Source: Rheinheimera mangrovi | GTDB taxonomy: Bacteria > Pseudomonadota > Gammaproteobacteria > Enterobacterales > Alteromonadaceae | DNA: 64,000 bases | Direction of reading: 5' to 3' | Assembly (NCBI RefSeq): GCF_003990335.1 | Contig: NZ_CP034683.1 | Location: 1,936,501-2,000,500 of the forward strand | Shown here: piece by piece, positions 23,854 to 32,723 of the stretch | How positions within the stretch are numbered: position 1 is the first letter of the stretch | How the letters are laid out: each line of letters begins with the position of its first letter | Made by a program: the position numbers and the translations under genes | Notes under the pieces: generated by a model | Databases searched by the model: none | Told to the model about the DNA's origin: nothing | What the model saw: the letters and a program-made list of their open reading frames with translations, nothing else

Positions 23854-26709
23854 TCAGACGTCGGCTTCAGCCAGAGCCACTGCTGCCACTTCGATTGCTT
23901 CTTCACCAGCCAGCGGGATTTTTTCACATAAAATCCAGTCTTTTTCATCGACCCAGTTTTGTGCACCACCAGCGACAGTGCGGATTGGCACTATATAACG
24001 GCAGGAAGTCTGAGGTTTTACTGATGCAAAAATTGGCACAAAACCAAAGTTCAGTGCAGTTTCAATCAGTGCCTGCTGGTTATGCGGGTCAATATCTGCT
24101 GCTTCGTCGATATAAATTGGAATACGGTATTTACCGCGCTCACGTTCAGAGAGCAACTGTCGGATAAACAACATACCGCACAATAACTTAATGGTGATAC
24201 GGGTACCGTTGGAGCCTGCTGAGTCTATTTTGTCAAAGAACTCCACTTCACCAGCCCGATTCACCACTTTAAAACGAATATCAAACAAGTCAGATAAAGT
24301 TAAACCACCTTTTTCGCTGGCCGCCTGAATTAAGTAATCCTTCGCGGCCTGCACTTCACGCTCATTGCTGCTGGCGTTTGGCGCTAATAAATCCAGCGTA
24401 TCGCCTTGTTGATAAGCTTCTGAGGTGGTCAGAATGGTATCGATATGGCCAACCAATAGAGCCCGGTCGACAATTTCAATTTTAAAATCCTGCAGGTTGG
24501 AGATCTGATGACGCCAAATGCCGCGGTTAAAGCTGTTGAGCTCACGGTGCAGACGGTTTAAGTCGTCGCGTAAGCCTTTGAGCGTGGACGCAACTTCTGT
24601 TAATGCCACCCGGGCACGACGTTCAATGGCTTCACGTTCTTTGTCCAGGTGATGAAAAGCGCTTATGAGTTTCTGGAACTTCAGCTCCTCATCCGATTCA
24701 ACTTCAAACTTGGTAATGCCAGCGTTAAATATAAACAAGTAGGTATTTTTGATATTGACGTCGATAAGCTTCAGCTCATTACACTGCTTGTTAAAGTCGC
24801 GTAATACGTCGGCTAAGTTGTCAAAATCCAACGTTACTTCAATAGGATAAGGTGTAACTTTGCCGGAGTAGAAATCGAGCTGGAAGTCGATACGCTCTTT
24901 TTTCTCCTGCTCAATACGTTCGGCCTGACGTTTAATTTGTTCCTGCTTGTTCGAAACTAAATTACGACGATCCGACAAGGTAGAGGCCTTATGCTGTACT
25001 TCAGCCAATTGCTCCTGCAGCTTGTCTTCTTCAATTTCCAGTTCGGACTGCAGCGCTTGCTGCTCATCGCTGATTTCCAGCATCTGCTGGTAGCGGCCAA
25101 ACTTTTTGATGTCTTCTTCGGCTTGCAATAAATCCTGATACAAACGGTCTTTTTCGCGGGTTTTACCAGCCAAATCACCAGCCACAGCCAGTTGTTGTTC
25201 CAGCGTATGCAAGGTTTGCTGCAGTGCTTCAATTTGCTCTTTCAGCTGGATTTTATTCTCAAGGCTATTTTGCTCGACTGGCTGCAGGTGATGCAGGTCA
25301 ATAACGACGCCTGGTAAATGCAGTTTGCCTTGTTTAAAGCAATCGGCAATTTTCTCCAGTTGCTCTGAAAACAGCGCATCGTCCAGAATTTCAATATCAC
25401 CGCCACCTGTGGTGGATAGCGATAATAAATCCGGATTCAGAATGCGGGTGATTTGCTGCACTTCCGGCAGGCTTAAGTCTTCGCGCAAACGCGAATACAG
25501 GTTAAATTCCAGGTTTTTCAGTTGCAGCTTTAAGCTTTGCAGCTGCTTGGCGCTTTGGCTTTTCTGGTGTGCCAAAGTGGTGGCATTGACCTGACTTGCG
25601 CCTTGTAAGCTGTGGCTTAACTGCTCGTAGGCAGAACGTATATTGCTTAAGTTGGTCTGCAAGGTGGCTTCGTTACTTAAGCTGAATTTTTGTGACAGGC
25701 CATCAAATTCGCCAAACCATTGCTGCAATTGCTGCTGACGGCCAGAGAGTTCTTTAATTTGGCCTACATACAAACGCTGCCGTTCTTCCAGCTGATTTTT
25801 TTCGGCCAAAAGACCGGTCAGCTGTTCGTTCAGAAGCTCTTGCTGATCGTCAAAGTAGCTGTGGAATTCGGTTAAAGCCACGTCCAGCTTAGGCGCATAA
25901 GTGGCTAAACGGCCTTTGAGCACTGAGCGGTTGTCGAGCAGGCTTTCCAGCGCTGTAACGGCTTCCTGCTGGTTTTCCAAAGCTTTCAGTTCACGTCTGT
26001 CTTTATTGACCTTTTCAAAGGCGTTGTGCCAGACCTGATAAAAATCGACCTTAGGGTCACCTAAGTGGCGGGCAAACACTGGCAATAACAGCCGTTTGAC
26101 GTCCTGCGCTGTTAAGCGGTGCAGGTTCAGAATACGGCGAAAAATATCTTTGTAGACAGGGGCATCAGACACGTTCGCCAGTGGGATCATCCGAAGGTTA
26201 ATACGACTGTCAAAAGGCGTGGCACCGCCTGTCAGCATGGCGTTCAGTTCAGACTGTTTTAATTCAATTGGATCAAAACCTAAACCACGTAAATGATGGT
26301 CCAGCTTGTTATACCGGACATAACTTTTGCCATCTAAATAATGGTTTAAGTCCAGTTTGCCTTTGTAGCAAAAATACTGGAAAGCGTAACCGGCAATTTT
26401 ACCGCGGCCGGCGACGCCAATCACCACTGGGCCGTCGGGCAAATTGGCTTCCAGCAGGATGTAACTTTGGTCAGTGCCGAAGTAGAACTTACGGGTTTCG
26501 TCTAAGTCGTGGCCGTCCCACTCCGTTAAACGTAAATCGTTAATCAGCGGGAACTGCAGGGCGTTGATCACCGAACTTTTACCCGTATTATTCGGCGCGC
26601 AAATGGAGGATGAATCATCCAGTGGGATCACACATTTGGCATAACCTGCTGTATTGAGCAGTGCGAGTTTAGTTAAGCCATACAACTCCGATTTGATTGA
26701 CTCAGACAT
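23854..26709 (-). CDS. mksB: MukB-like SMC ATPase of the MksBEF condensin
   Basis: A 951-residue SMC-type protein that, with MksE and MksF, loads on and loops DNA. The N-terminal ATPase half has the Walker A motif CAPNNTGKSSVINAL (near residues 37-50). Long coiled coils run through the middle with a short hinge-like region. The C-terminal half has a signature-like SNGTRITIKLLCGML (about 835) and a Walker B-like IPIYIDEAADIDPHN (about 866). The size matches Pseudomonas MksB (about 950) and is well below MukB (about 1,480). Its start overlaps the end of mksE by eight bases, and the gene order is F-E-B. No mksG nuclease gene follows; the next gene is a convergent exonuclease. Confidence 0.9.
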   Translation of the reverse strand: MSESIKSELYGLTKLALLNTAGYAKCVIPLDDSSSICAPNNTGKSSVINALQFPLINDLRLTEWDGHDLDETRKFYFGTDQSYILLEANLPDGPVVIGVAGRGKIAGYAFQYFCYKGKLDLNHYLDGKSYVRYNKLDHHLRGLGFDPIELKQSELNAMLTGGATPFDSRINLRMIPLANVSDAPVYKDIFRRILNLHRLTAQDVKRLLLPVFARHLGDPKVDFYQVWHNAFEKVNKDRRELKALENQQEAVTALESLLDNRSVLKGRLATYAPKLDVALTEFHSYFDDQQELLNEQLTGLLAEKNQLEERQRLYVGQIKELSGRQQQLQQWFGEFDGLSQKFSLSNEATLQTNLSNIRSAYEQLSHSLQGASQVNATTLAHQKSQSAKQLQSLKLQLKNLEFNLYSRLREDLSLPEVQQITRILNPDLLSLSTTGGGDIEILDDALFSEQLEKIADCFKQGKLHLPGVVIDLHHLQPVEQNSLENKIQLKEQIEALQQTLHTLEQQLAVAGDLAGKTREKDRLYQDLLQAEEDIKKFGRYQQMLEISDEQQALQSELEIEEDKLQEQLAEVQHKASTLSDRRNLVSNKQEQIKRQAERIEQEKKERIDFQLDFYSGKVTPYPIEVTLDFDNLADVLRDFNKQCNELKLIDVNIKNTYLFIFNAGITKFEVESDEELKFQKLISAFHHLDKEREAIERRARVALTEVASTLKGLRDDLNRLHRELNSFNRGIWRHQISNLQDFKIEIVDRALLVGHIDTILTTSEAYQQGDTLDLLAPNASSNEREVQAAKDYLIQAASEKGGLTLSDLFDIRFKVVNRAGEVEFFDKIDSAGSNGTRITIKLLCGMLFIRQLLSERERGKYRIPIYIDEAADIDPHNQQALIETALNFGFVPIFASVKPQTSCRYIVPIRTVAGGAQNWVDEKDWILCEKIPLAGEEAIEVAAVALAEADV

Positions 26710-27250
26710 CGGCTTGCTCCTCTGCTACAGCGCTGTGATCCACATCCATTAACGCATCTAAATAACGATACACAGGAGATAATAATTTGATCTGATCGCC
26801 GCTTGGCCGCGCCAGACCATAACGTAATAAGCGGTTGGATATTTCACGTTTCATGTCGGTCACTGAGAAAATTTCCAGTTGTTCGAATAAATGGTATTGC
26901 TGCTGCAGTAACTGGCCCCAGATTTCTGTGGTAATTTCATGTTCAAATAAAGCCCGCAGCGGGTCCTGGCCTTTGTCGGCATAAAACTCGACCAAGGCAA
27001 ATAAGGTTAAAGCAAAAAGCCGGGAGATTTTTCCCATGCTGGCGGTGGCATCATCTACTTCAAAATAAAAGAAACCACGGCTGTCGCGTTTTAATGTATT
27101 ACCCAGAGCTCCAAACAGAGCTGTGTAGGAGTCTTCCTGCTGATCCAGTTCCTGCCATAAGGCAAAATCCTGTTCGCTGATATGGTAACCGTTCGATAGC
27201 TTTTTGCTGATCTCAGCCAGTTGGGTCAGTTCATCTAAGTTTAATTGCAT
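26702..27250 (-). CDS. mksE: MksE condensin accessory subunit
   Basis: A 182-residue winged-helix-type subunit that dimerises and bridges kleisin MksF and the MksB heads. The identification rests mainly on position between mksF and mksB, size, and the helical make-up with segments such as FGALGNTLKRDSRGFFYFE and REISNRLLRYGLARPSGDQI. It begins directly after the mksF stop (adjacent bases) and overlaps mksB by eight bases, so the three are translated as one operon. Confidence 0.85.
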   Translation of the reverse strand: MQLNLDELTQLAEISKKLSNGYHISEQDFALWQELDQQEDSYTALFGALGNTLKRDSRGFFYFEVDDATASMGKISRLFALTLFALVEFYADKGQDPLRALFEHEITTEIWGQLLQQQYHLFEQLEIFSVTDMKREISNRLLRYGLARPSGDQIKLLSPVYRYLDALMDVDHSAVAEEQADV

Positions 27251-28495
27251 TTATAAAGTCCCGGCTTCGCTGCTTTGGAAAGGGTGTAAGGTCAGCTTAT
27301 AGCCATTGAGTGTCAATTCTGTGTGCTGTTCGCTGTGCTGTAGAGTCAGCTCGTCAGAGCGCGACAATTCCTGGTATAAAAACAGCAATTCGTCTACCGG
27401 TAATTCAGGGTAACTGTCAGCCAGCCAGCGGCTTAAATCCGGTAGCTTTTTCAATGTTTTGGCTTTGTGCACTACATCTTTCAGTTCAGGCACCTGCATC
27501 AGCATGCTGTGATTACTCAGAATTTCTTCCGGTAGCTGATAGGCATCGTGTTCGTACTGGCAAAGTTCTGCCATATAGCTGGTGATTTGATTGGCTGAAC
27601 CTAAGGAGAAACGCTGGCTGTCTGAGCTGATAGCTGGCACTAAAGGTTCCAGCGTCAGGTCTATGCCTTTTTTACGCATCTGTCCGAGCAGGAAGCTGGC
27701 GTTACGCGACAGCAGGGTATTGCGGCGTAGCTCATCACGCAGTGGCATCAATAAGTCAGCACAACGACTTAAACTTTCACGGCCCACCTGATTCATTTCA
27801 ATCAAACGAGTGCGCAGCTGAATAAGTGTCTCTTTTTCAGTATTGAGTGTGCCCGTTATTTCGATGGTTTGCAGCAGTGCGCTGAGCATAGCCTCCACAT
27901 CGGACACGGTTTTCTGGAAAGGGCCGTTGATATCGACCAGCGCTAAAACCGGGTCAATGTAGTCATCAAAGGCATCCATCACTGCAGCGTAGCGGCGTGC
28001 AAGGCTGAGCTTGCCTTCATCGGCTTTGGCGCGTTCCACTAAAGACAAAATGGCGCTTTCATTCTGACCAAAATGCTTCAGGACTTCACGAATACGTTCG
28101 TCCATTACCCGGGAAAAACGGCGCAGTTCACTGCTATCACGGCTATGAGCTGCCTCCTGCATACGCTCTGATAAACGCTTCAGCTCCAGAATTCGGCTTT
28201 CAATATCTGTTGCAAGGCCTAATTGCTGTTCCTGCATCAGCTGCTGAGCAAATTCCAGCACAGAACGATTCAGCTCCAACTGGCTTGATTTAGCCAGCGG
28301 GATCAGAATTTCCAGTTGCAAAAAACGTTGGGCTTCGCGAAACACCTGTTCACTGCTCATGCCACTGTTGTGGCGCAGGATCAAATGTTGTACATCCTGA
28401 AAACTGAAGTTGCCGCTTATACTTCGTTCAACCAACTGCTCAATGACAGTCCAATGCTCATCTAAGCAGCGGATAATTTTACGTGGGGCTATCAT
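27251..28495 (-). CDS. mksF: MksF kleisin-like condensin subunit
   Basis: A 414-residue, almost all-helical protein and the first gene of the mksFEB operon. The N-terminal winged-helix-like part (WTVIEQLVERSISGNFSFQD, HLILRHNSGMSSEQVF) is followed by long helices with many Glu, Arg and Leu, and a C-terminal small domain (DELTLQHSEQHTELTLNGYKL). In Pseudomonas, MksF is the kleisin that links the MksB heads. The gene diverges from nhaD, with about 125 bases of shared promoter region. Confidence 0.87.
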   Translation of the reverse strand: MIAPRKIIRCLDEHWTVIEQLVERSISGNFSFQDVQHLILRHNSGMSSEQVFREAQRFLQLEILIPLAKSSQLELNRSVLEFAQQLMQEQQLGLATDIESRILELKRLSERMQEAAHSRDSSELRRFSRVMDERIREVLKHFGQNESAILSLVERAKADEGKLSLARRYAAVMDAFDDYIDPVLALVDINGPFQKTVSDVEAMLSALLQTIEITGTLNTEKETLIQLRTRLIEMNQVGRESLSRCADLLMPLRDELRRNTLLSRNASFLLGQMRKKGIDLTLEPLVPAISSDSQRFSLGSANQITSYMAELCQYEHDAYQLPEEILSNHSMLMQVPELKDVVHKAKTLKKLPDLSRWLADSYPELPVDELLFLYQELSRSDELTLQHSEQHTELTLNGYKLTLHPFQSSEAGTL

Positions 28496-28621
28496 CTGTC
28501 CTTTCTTTCATAAAATTTTCACAAATGTGACATGGGTGGGTAGTGGCATCTGGCGTGGGCTGGTAGAATACGACCCCGCAAATTCCTTCCTTTTCCACAA
28601 CATTAAAGCTGGTACTACATC

Positions 28622-29869
28622 ATGTTAAGCGCAGTAATTTTGGCTCTGGTGGCAATCGCCTTTGTGATGATCGTTATAGAGGATATTATCCACGTAAACA
28701 AGGCAAAAACGACACTTTTTTTCGGTACTCTTTGCTGGATCCTCGCTTTTATTTTTCCTATGCACGGTGCTACAAGTGCCGATATCAGCGAGCAGCTGAA
28801 TCATAACTTATTAGAAATAGCCACTTTGTGGTTGTTTTTGATGTCAACTATGACTTTTGTCGCTTATCTCAACAGTAAAGGCTTTATTTCTCAGGTGGTT
28901 CAACGTTTATTACCGGCTGAGTTATCTGAGCGTCGCCTGATGTTTATTATCGCGGTTTTTGCCTTTATCTTTTCGTCATTTGCCGACAACGTTACAGCCA
29001 CACTGGTCGCTATCGCGGTGATCAGCAGTATCAAACTGGAAGCGAAAAAACGTATTCAATATGCCACCTTGATTATTTTTGCGGTCAACAGTGGCGGAGT
29101 GTCGTTAATCACAGGTGATGTGACGACGCTGATGTTATTTTTAGCCGGTAAAGTCACTATAACCAATCTGCTGTTACTCATTCTGCCGTCGTTATTTGCA
29201 GTCGCTGTATTGGCTATTTTACTGTCACGCAAAATGAAGGGCCGTATTGTACTGGAGAAAACACCTAAGCCAATTGAAAAAGCGGATGTGATTATTGCTG
29301 CCATTTTTGCCTCTACAATAGGCTCTACACTGCTGTTTAATATTCTGTTCCAGATCCCGCCCGTATTAACCTTCCTGTTTGGTTTAGGTGTAATGTTTCT
29401 GGCGGCTCAGTACCTGCTGCGTAAGAAAACCGGCGTCAATATTTTAAGTTACATCCGCGAAGTTGAGTTTGATACCTTATTGTTTTTCTTAGGTGTTTTA
29501 CTGCTGGTTGGCATTATGAAAGAAATTGGCGTGCTGACCAATATCACGCATTTGTATCAGTATTTAGAACCAGTGCAAGCCAACTACCTGATGGGTATTT
29601 TGTCTGCGATGATCGACAACGTGCCTCTAACTGCGGCTTTGTTAAAAGCAGATTTAACCATGACCACAGCGGAGTGGCTGACTTTAACTTACGCCACTGG
29701 TGTGGGTGGTTCTATTCTGATCATAGGTTCAGCGGCCGGTATTATCGCCATGAGTAAAGTGAAAGAGCTGACTTTTGGCACTTACTTTAAAATGGCTGGC
29801 TACCTGCTGGGCTGTTATAGCCTGGGTTATGTTGGTGTTTATGTCGTTGGCCAGCTTGCACTGGGCTAA
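28622..29869 (+). CDS. nhaD: Na+/H+ antiporter NhaD
   Basis: A 415-residue inner-membrane antiporter of the ion-transporter superfamily that expels Na+ or Li+ in exchange for protons and supports growth in salt or at high pH. Twelve or so hydrophobic spans are seen. Typical NhaD features are the early IEDIIHVNKAKTTLFFG, SSFADNVTATLVAIAV with a membrane-embedded Asp-Asn, NSGGVSLITGDVTTLMLF, and MIDNVPLTAALL in the second repeat. The gene starts with an ATG four bases after CATC, and it is a single gene closed by a perfect terminator. Confidence 0.92.
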   Translation: MLSAVILALVAIAFVMIVIEDIIHVNKAKTTLFFGTLCWILAFIFPMHGATSADISEQLNHNLLEIATLWLFLMSTMTFVAYLNSKGFISQVVQRLLPAELSERRLMFIIAVFAFIFSSFADNVTATLVAIAVISSIKLEAKKRIQYATLIIFAVNSGGVSLITGDVTTLMLFLAGKVTITNLLLLILPSLFAVAVLAILLSRKMKGRIVLEKTPKPIEKADVIIAAIFASTIGSTLLFNILFQIPPVLTFLFGLGVMFLAAQYLLRKKTGVNILSYIREVEFDTLLFFLGVLLLVGIMKEIGVLTNITHLYQYLEPVQANYLMGILSAMIDNVPLTAALLKADLTMTTAEWLTLTYATGVGGSILIIGSAAGIIAMSKVKELTFGTYFKMAGYLLGCYSLGYVGVYVVGQLALG

Positions 29870-29879
29870 CGGCAAAAAG

Positions 29880-29903
29880 CTGTAATTTAATTACAGTTTT
29901 TTT
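29880..29903 (+). terminator. terminator of nhaD
   Basis: CTGTAAT/ATTACAG stem with a three-base loop and a seven-T tail, ten bases after the nhaD stop. Confidence 0.9.
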
Positions 29904-29993
29904 GAAAAGACGGCTAAACGGCTGTTGCCTTTTGTAAAAAAGTCACTTAAGCTCAGCGCCGTCAATCATACGTGATTATGAGATACCCGATGT

Positions 29994-30018
29994 GTAGGGG
30001 CGGGGTTTACCCCCGCCC
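29994..30018 (+). repeat. REP-type palindrome with GTAG head
   Basis: The tetranucleotide GTAG is followed by the palindrome GGGCGGGG-TTTAC-CCCCGCCC. A second copy in opposite orientation lies at 41921-41945. A GTAG head before a GC-rich stem is the mark of REP elements mobilised by REP-associated transposases (RAYT). No such transposase gene lies in this window. Confidence 0.8.
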
Positions 30019-30034
30019 GTGTAATGCCAACGGG

Positions 30035-30180
30035 TATAGACCAGAAGAGGAGCGTTAACCAGGTAGAACATCTCAGGCTGCTACAAGCCGCAGGATGTTT
30101 GAGGGGGATTAACGCCGAGGACCAGATGCTGTAGCGGCAGAGGGTCCGGTTGTTAAGGCTGAATCCTTACGACTGTCACC
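30035..30180 (+). ncRNA. lysine riboswitch (L-box) upstream of lysC
   Basis: The leader of the aspartokinase gene contains the conserved L-box pieces in the right order: AGAGGAGCG, a GTAGAACATC arm returning as GGATGTTTGA, GGGGGATTAACGCCGAGGACC, a GGTCC-containing arm, and the near-invariant tail GACTGTCACC. The layout follows the Escherichia coli lysC leader. Binding of lysine would lower lysC expression, by hiding the start region or by termination at the following TTTTTT. Confidence 0.85.
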
Positions 30181-30319
30181 TGTTTTTTGTGGTGGAGAGC
30201 TTCTGGCCTTTGTGTGTCTGTGATCAGTTGTTTGCAGCATCCTGCCTGCATACAACTTTATTTACTGCCTGCAAATGCCATGCTCTGCCTTATGACTTTT
30301 TGAATAAGGAGAGACTCGA

Positions 30320-31666
30320 ATGTCTAATCAACTTATCGTCGCCAAATTTGGCGGAACTTCAGTGGCCGATTTTCCGGCTATGTCCCGTTGTGCTGATATT
30401 GTGTTAGCCGATCCGAATATCCGGCTGGTGGCTGTCAGTGCCAGCTCAGGCGTGACCAATTTATTGGTCGATATCACCAAACAAACCGAAGTTCAGGCCC
30501 GTTATGCTTCTTATGAAGGCATAGAGCGTATTACTTTGGCCGTGCTGAACGCACTGCAGCAACCTGAAGCTGTGGCTGCACAAATCAACACCTTATTGGC
30601 TGATTTACGTAACCTGATTGAAACAGGAGGCGCTGTATATTCTGGCGCGCACAAAGATCTGATCCAGTCCTTTGGTGAGCGTTTAAGTTCAGTGTTATTT
30701 ACTCAGGTGTTAGTGGAACGCGGCGCTGCAGCAGAGTGTTTTGACGTGCGCCGTGTGCTTCGCACCGACAGCCGTTTTGGTAAAGGCGAGCCGCAAATTC
30801 ATCTGATCGCTGAATTAGCGCAAACCCATCTGCAGCCTTTACTGCGTGAACAGATTGTGGTCACTCAGGGTTTTATTGGTGCTGATGAAGCAGGGCAAAC
30901 CACCACTTTAGGTCGTGGCGGCTCGGATTACAGTGCGGCTTTGTTAGGTGAAGCTTTAAATGCTCACATCGTACAAATCTGGACTGACGTAGTTGGGATT
31001 TTTACCACAGACCCACGTTTGACATCTGACGCCCGTTGTATCAATGAAATCAGCTTTGACGAAGCGGCAGAAATGGCAACTTTTGGTGCCAAAGTATTGC
31101 ACCCAGCCACCCTAATTCCGGCGATGCGCCGCAATATTAAAGTTTTTGTTGGCTCCAGTCGTGAACCACAAGCCGGTGGTACCTGGATTGCAAAAACTGT
31201 GGAACACAAACCTGCTTATCGCGCCATAGCCTTACGTAAATCTCAAACCCTGATCACAGTGAAAAGCCCTGAGATGTTGCACGCTGCAGGCTTTTTAGCC
31301 CGGGTTTTTGATATTTTAAGTCGTCATCAAATTTCAGTCGATTTAGTAACAACGTCAGAGATTTCCGTGGCTTTAACTTTGGACGAATCTGCTGGAAGTG
31401 CGTTCAGCACATCAACAGAACCTGCTATTGCAGAGCTGAAGGCGTTCTGTGAGGTAACAGTAGAGCAGGGCTTAAGTCTGGTGGCTGTGATAGGCAATCA
31501 CCTGCATAGCACCAAAGGCGTAACAGGTGAGCTATTCAGCGCTTTAGAGCAAATTAATATGCGGCTGATTTGTCACGGTGCTTCGCGCCATAACCTGTGC
31601 TTTTTAGTGCAGGATGCGTCAGCGGCCGCAGTGGTGAAAGAGCTACATCAGACGTTATTTAACTAA
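30320..31666 (+). CDS. lysC: lysine-sensitive aspartokinase III
   Basis: A 448-residue monofunctional aspartate kinase, the same length as E. coli LysC (449); it phosphorylates aspartate, the first step toward lysine, threonine and methionine. The kinase domain begins VAKFGGTSVADFPAM and includes VSASSGVTNLL, TTLGRGGSDYSAALL and ATFGAKVLHP. Two ACT domains follow (LITVKSPEMLHAAGFLARVF; SLVAVIGNHLHSTKGV), where lysine binds. AAGGAGAG precedes the ATG. It is regulated by the L-box riboswitch just upstream, which strengthens the identification as the lysine-controlled isozyme. Confidence 0.95.
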   Translation: MSNQLIVAKFGGTSVADFPAMSRCADIVLADPNIRLVAVSASSGVTNLLVDITKQTEVQARYASYEGIERITLAVLNALQQPEAVAAQINTLLADLRNLIETGGAVYSGAHKDLIQSFGERLSSVLFTQVLVERGAAAECFDVRRVLRTDSRFGKGEPQIHLIAELAQTHLQPLLREQIVVTQGFIGADEAGQTTTLGRGGSDYSAALLGEALNAHIVQIWTDVVGIFTTDPRLTSDARCINEISFDEAAEMATFGAKVLHPATLIPAMRRNIKVFVGSSREPQAGGTWIAKTVEHKPAYRAIALRKSQTLITVKSPEMLHAAGFLARVFDILSRHQISVDLVTTSEISVALTLDESAGSAFSTSTEPAIAELKAFCEVTVEQGLSLVAVIGNHLHSTKGVTGELFSALEQINMRLICHGASRHNLCFLVQDASAAAVVKELHQTLFN

Positions 31667-31680
31667 CTGATTATTGGCGG

Positions 31681-31719
31681 CAGAGTAAAATGGAGTGTCT
31701 GGCACTTAATTTTACTCTG
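31681..31719. terminator. bidirectional hairpin between lysC and HDOD gene
   Basis: CAGAGTAAAA and TTTTACTCTG form a ten-base stem around a 19-base loop, between two convergent genes. No long T tract outside the stem. Confidence 0.55.
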
Positions 31720-31732
31720 ACCCCAATTTCAA

Positions 31733-32575
31733 TCAAACAAACAGCTGTTTCATATCCTGATAAATAACCACAAATTCTGGGGAACGGTAGAAGTCCACGC
31801 CAGTGATTAAACCACGGTCGGCATAAGGTTTAAGCGCCAGACGTGGTTCAGTTTTGTCTTTGCTGTGGCCTTTTTGAATAGTGGCAATACGGACAAAATC
31901 CAGATAATTTACTTTGTCTGTATGAGGCAATTTGGTATTCCACTGCTCAGCCACTTCAATCAGTTCATCCGGAAATTCCCACTTACGCAGAATGCTACCG
32001 CCTACGCCTCCGGCTAAATCGTTGATGCAGCCCGCGATAAAGTCTTTGTCACCAAATTGATCCAAATGTTTTTCGGCTTCAGTCAAAATAGGCAATGCGC
32101 CGATGTTATGAATTAAACCAGCAAGGGTCATGGTATCAAAATTCACCGGGCTGACTTTTAGGTTGCTGTTGTACAGTTGCATAGCGGCGAGCGCGACAGC
32201 GGCCACTTCTAACGTGTCTTGCCATACTTTGCTCATCATGCCTTTGATTAAACTGGAATGAGAGACAAATAATTGCTCAACCGCCATAGCTGTCACTATG
32301 TTTTTGATATACCGCAATCCTATACGGGTCACAGCCTGATGCAGTGAGTTGACATGCACTGAACGGCCTAAAAAAGCACTGTTGGCGATTTTCATCATAC
32401 GGGCTGACATGGCTGGGTCGTGAGAAATAATGTCGGCCATCTGGTTTAAATTCACATTTGGATCTTCCGCCATTTTACGAATTCGTAAGGCAATTTCAGG
32501 CAGACTTGGCAGCACCAAGGTATCATTCTGGATTTTTTCAACCAGTAAGCTTAATAACGCGTTTTCATTTGACAT
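31733..32575 (-). CDS. HDOD domain protein
   Basis: A 280-residue cytoplasmic protein built around an HDOD domain, an HD-related fold found in bacterial signalling proteins. The hallmark LPSLPEIALRIRKMAEDPNV, IISHDPAMSARMMKIANSA, AVTRIGLRYIKNIV and the helix LAGLIHNIGALPIL are present. The metal-binding HD pair typical of active phosphodiesterases is missing, as usual for HDOD. It has no fused output domain. Such proteins take part in c-di-GMP-linked or stress signalling, but the partner here is unknown. Single gene on the minus strand. Confidence 0.9.
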   Translation of the reverse strand: MSNENALLSLLVEKIQNDTLVLPSLPEIALRIRKMAEDPNVNLNQMADIISHDPAMSARMMKIANSAFLGRSVHVNSLHQAVTRIGLRYIKNIVTAMAVEQLFVSHSSLIKGMMSKVWQDTLEVAAVALAAMQLYNSNLKVSPVNFDTMTLAGLIHNIGALPILTEAEKHLDQFGDKDFIAGCINDLAGGVGGSILRKWEFPDELIEVAEQWNTKLPHTDKVNYLDFVRIATIQKGHSKDKTEPRLALKPYADRGLITGVDFYRSPEFVVIYQDMKQLFV

Positions 32576-32723
32576 AAAATGTAACCCTGTGACAAAAAAG
32601 GAGAACTATCTGTGTGGTGTCTTTTTATTTTGTTGTAGACGAACATCTTGATTATTAGCGAATTCCATTGGCTTTGCCCAGTACTAAAACAAAAGAATTT
32701 TTCATTAGCCATGATGCGGGGAA

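Noticed and set aside
23086..28495. Exonuclease plus MksFEB as a Wadjet-like defence operon
   Set aside because: The exonuclease is on the opposite strand, belongs by spacing to the cNMP/CBS gene, and is a DnaQ-type fold, not the Toprim nuclease MksG/JetD.
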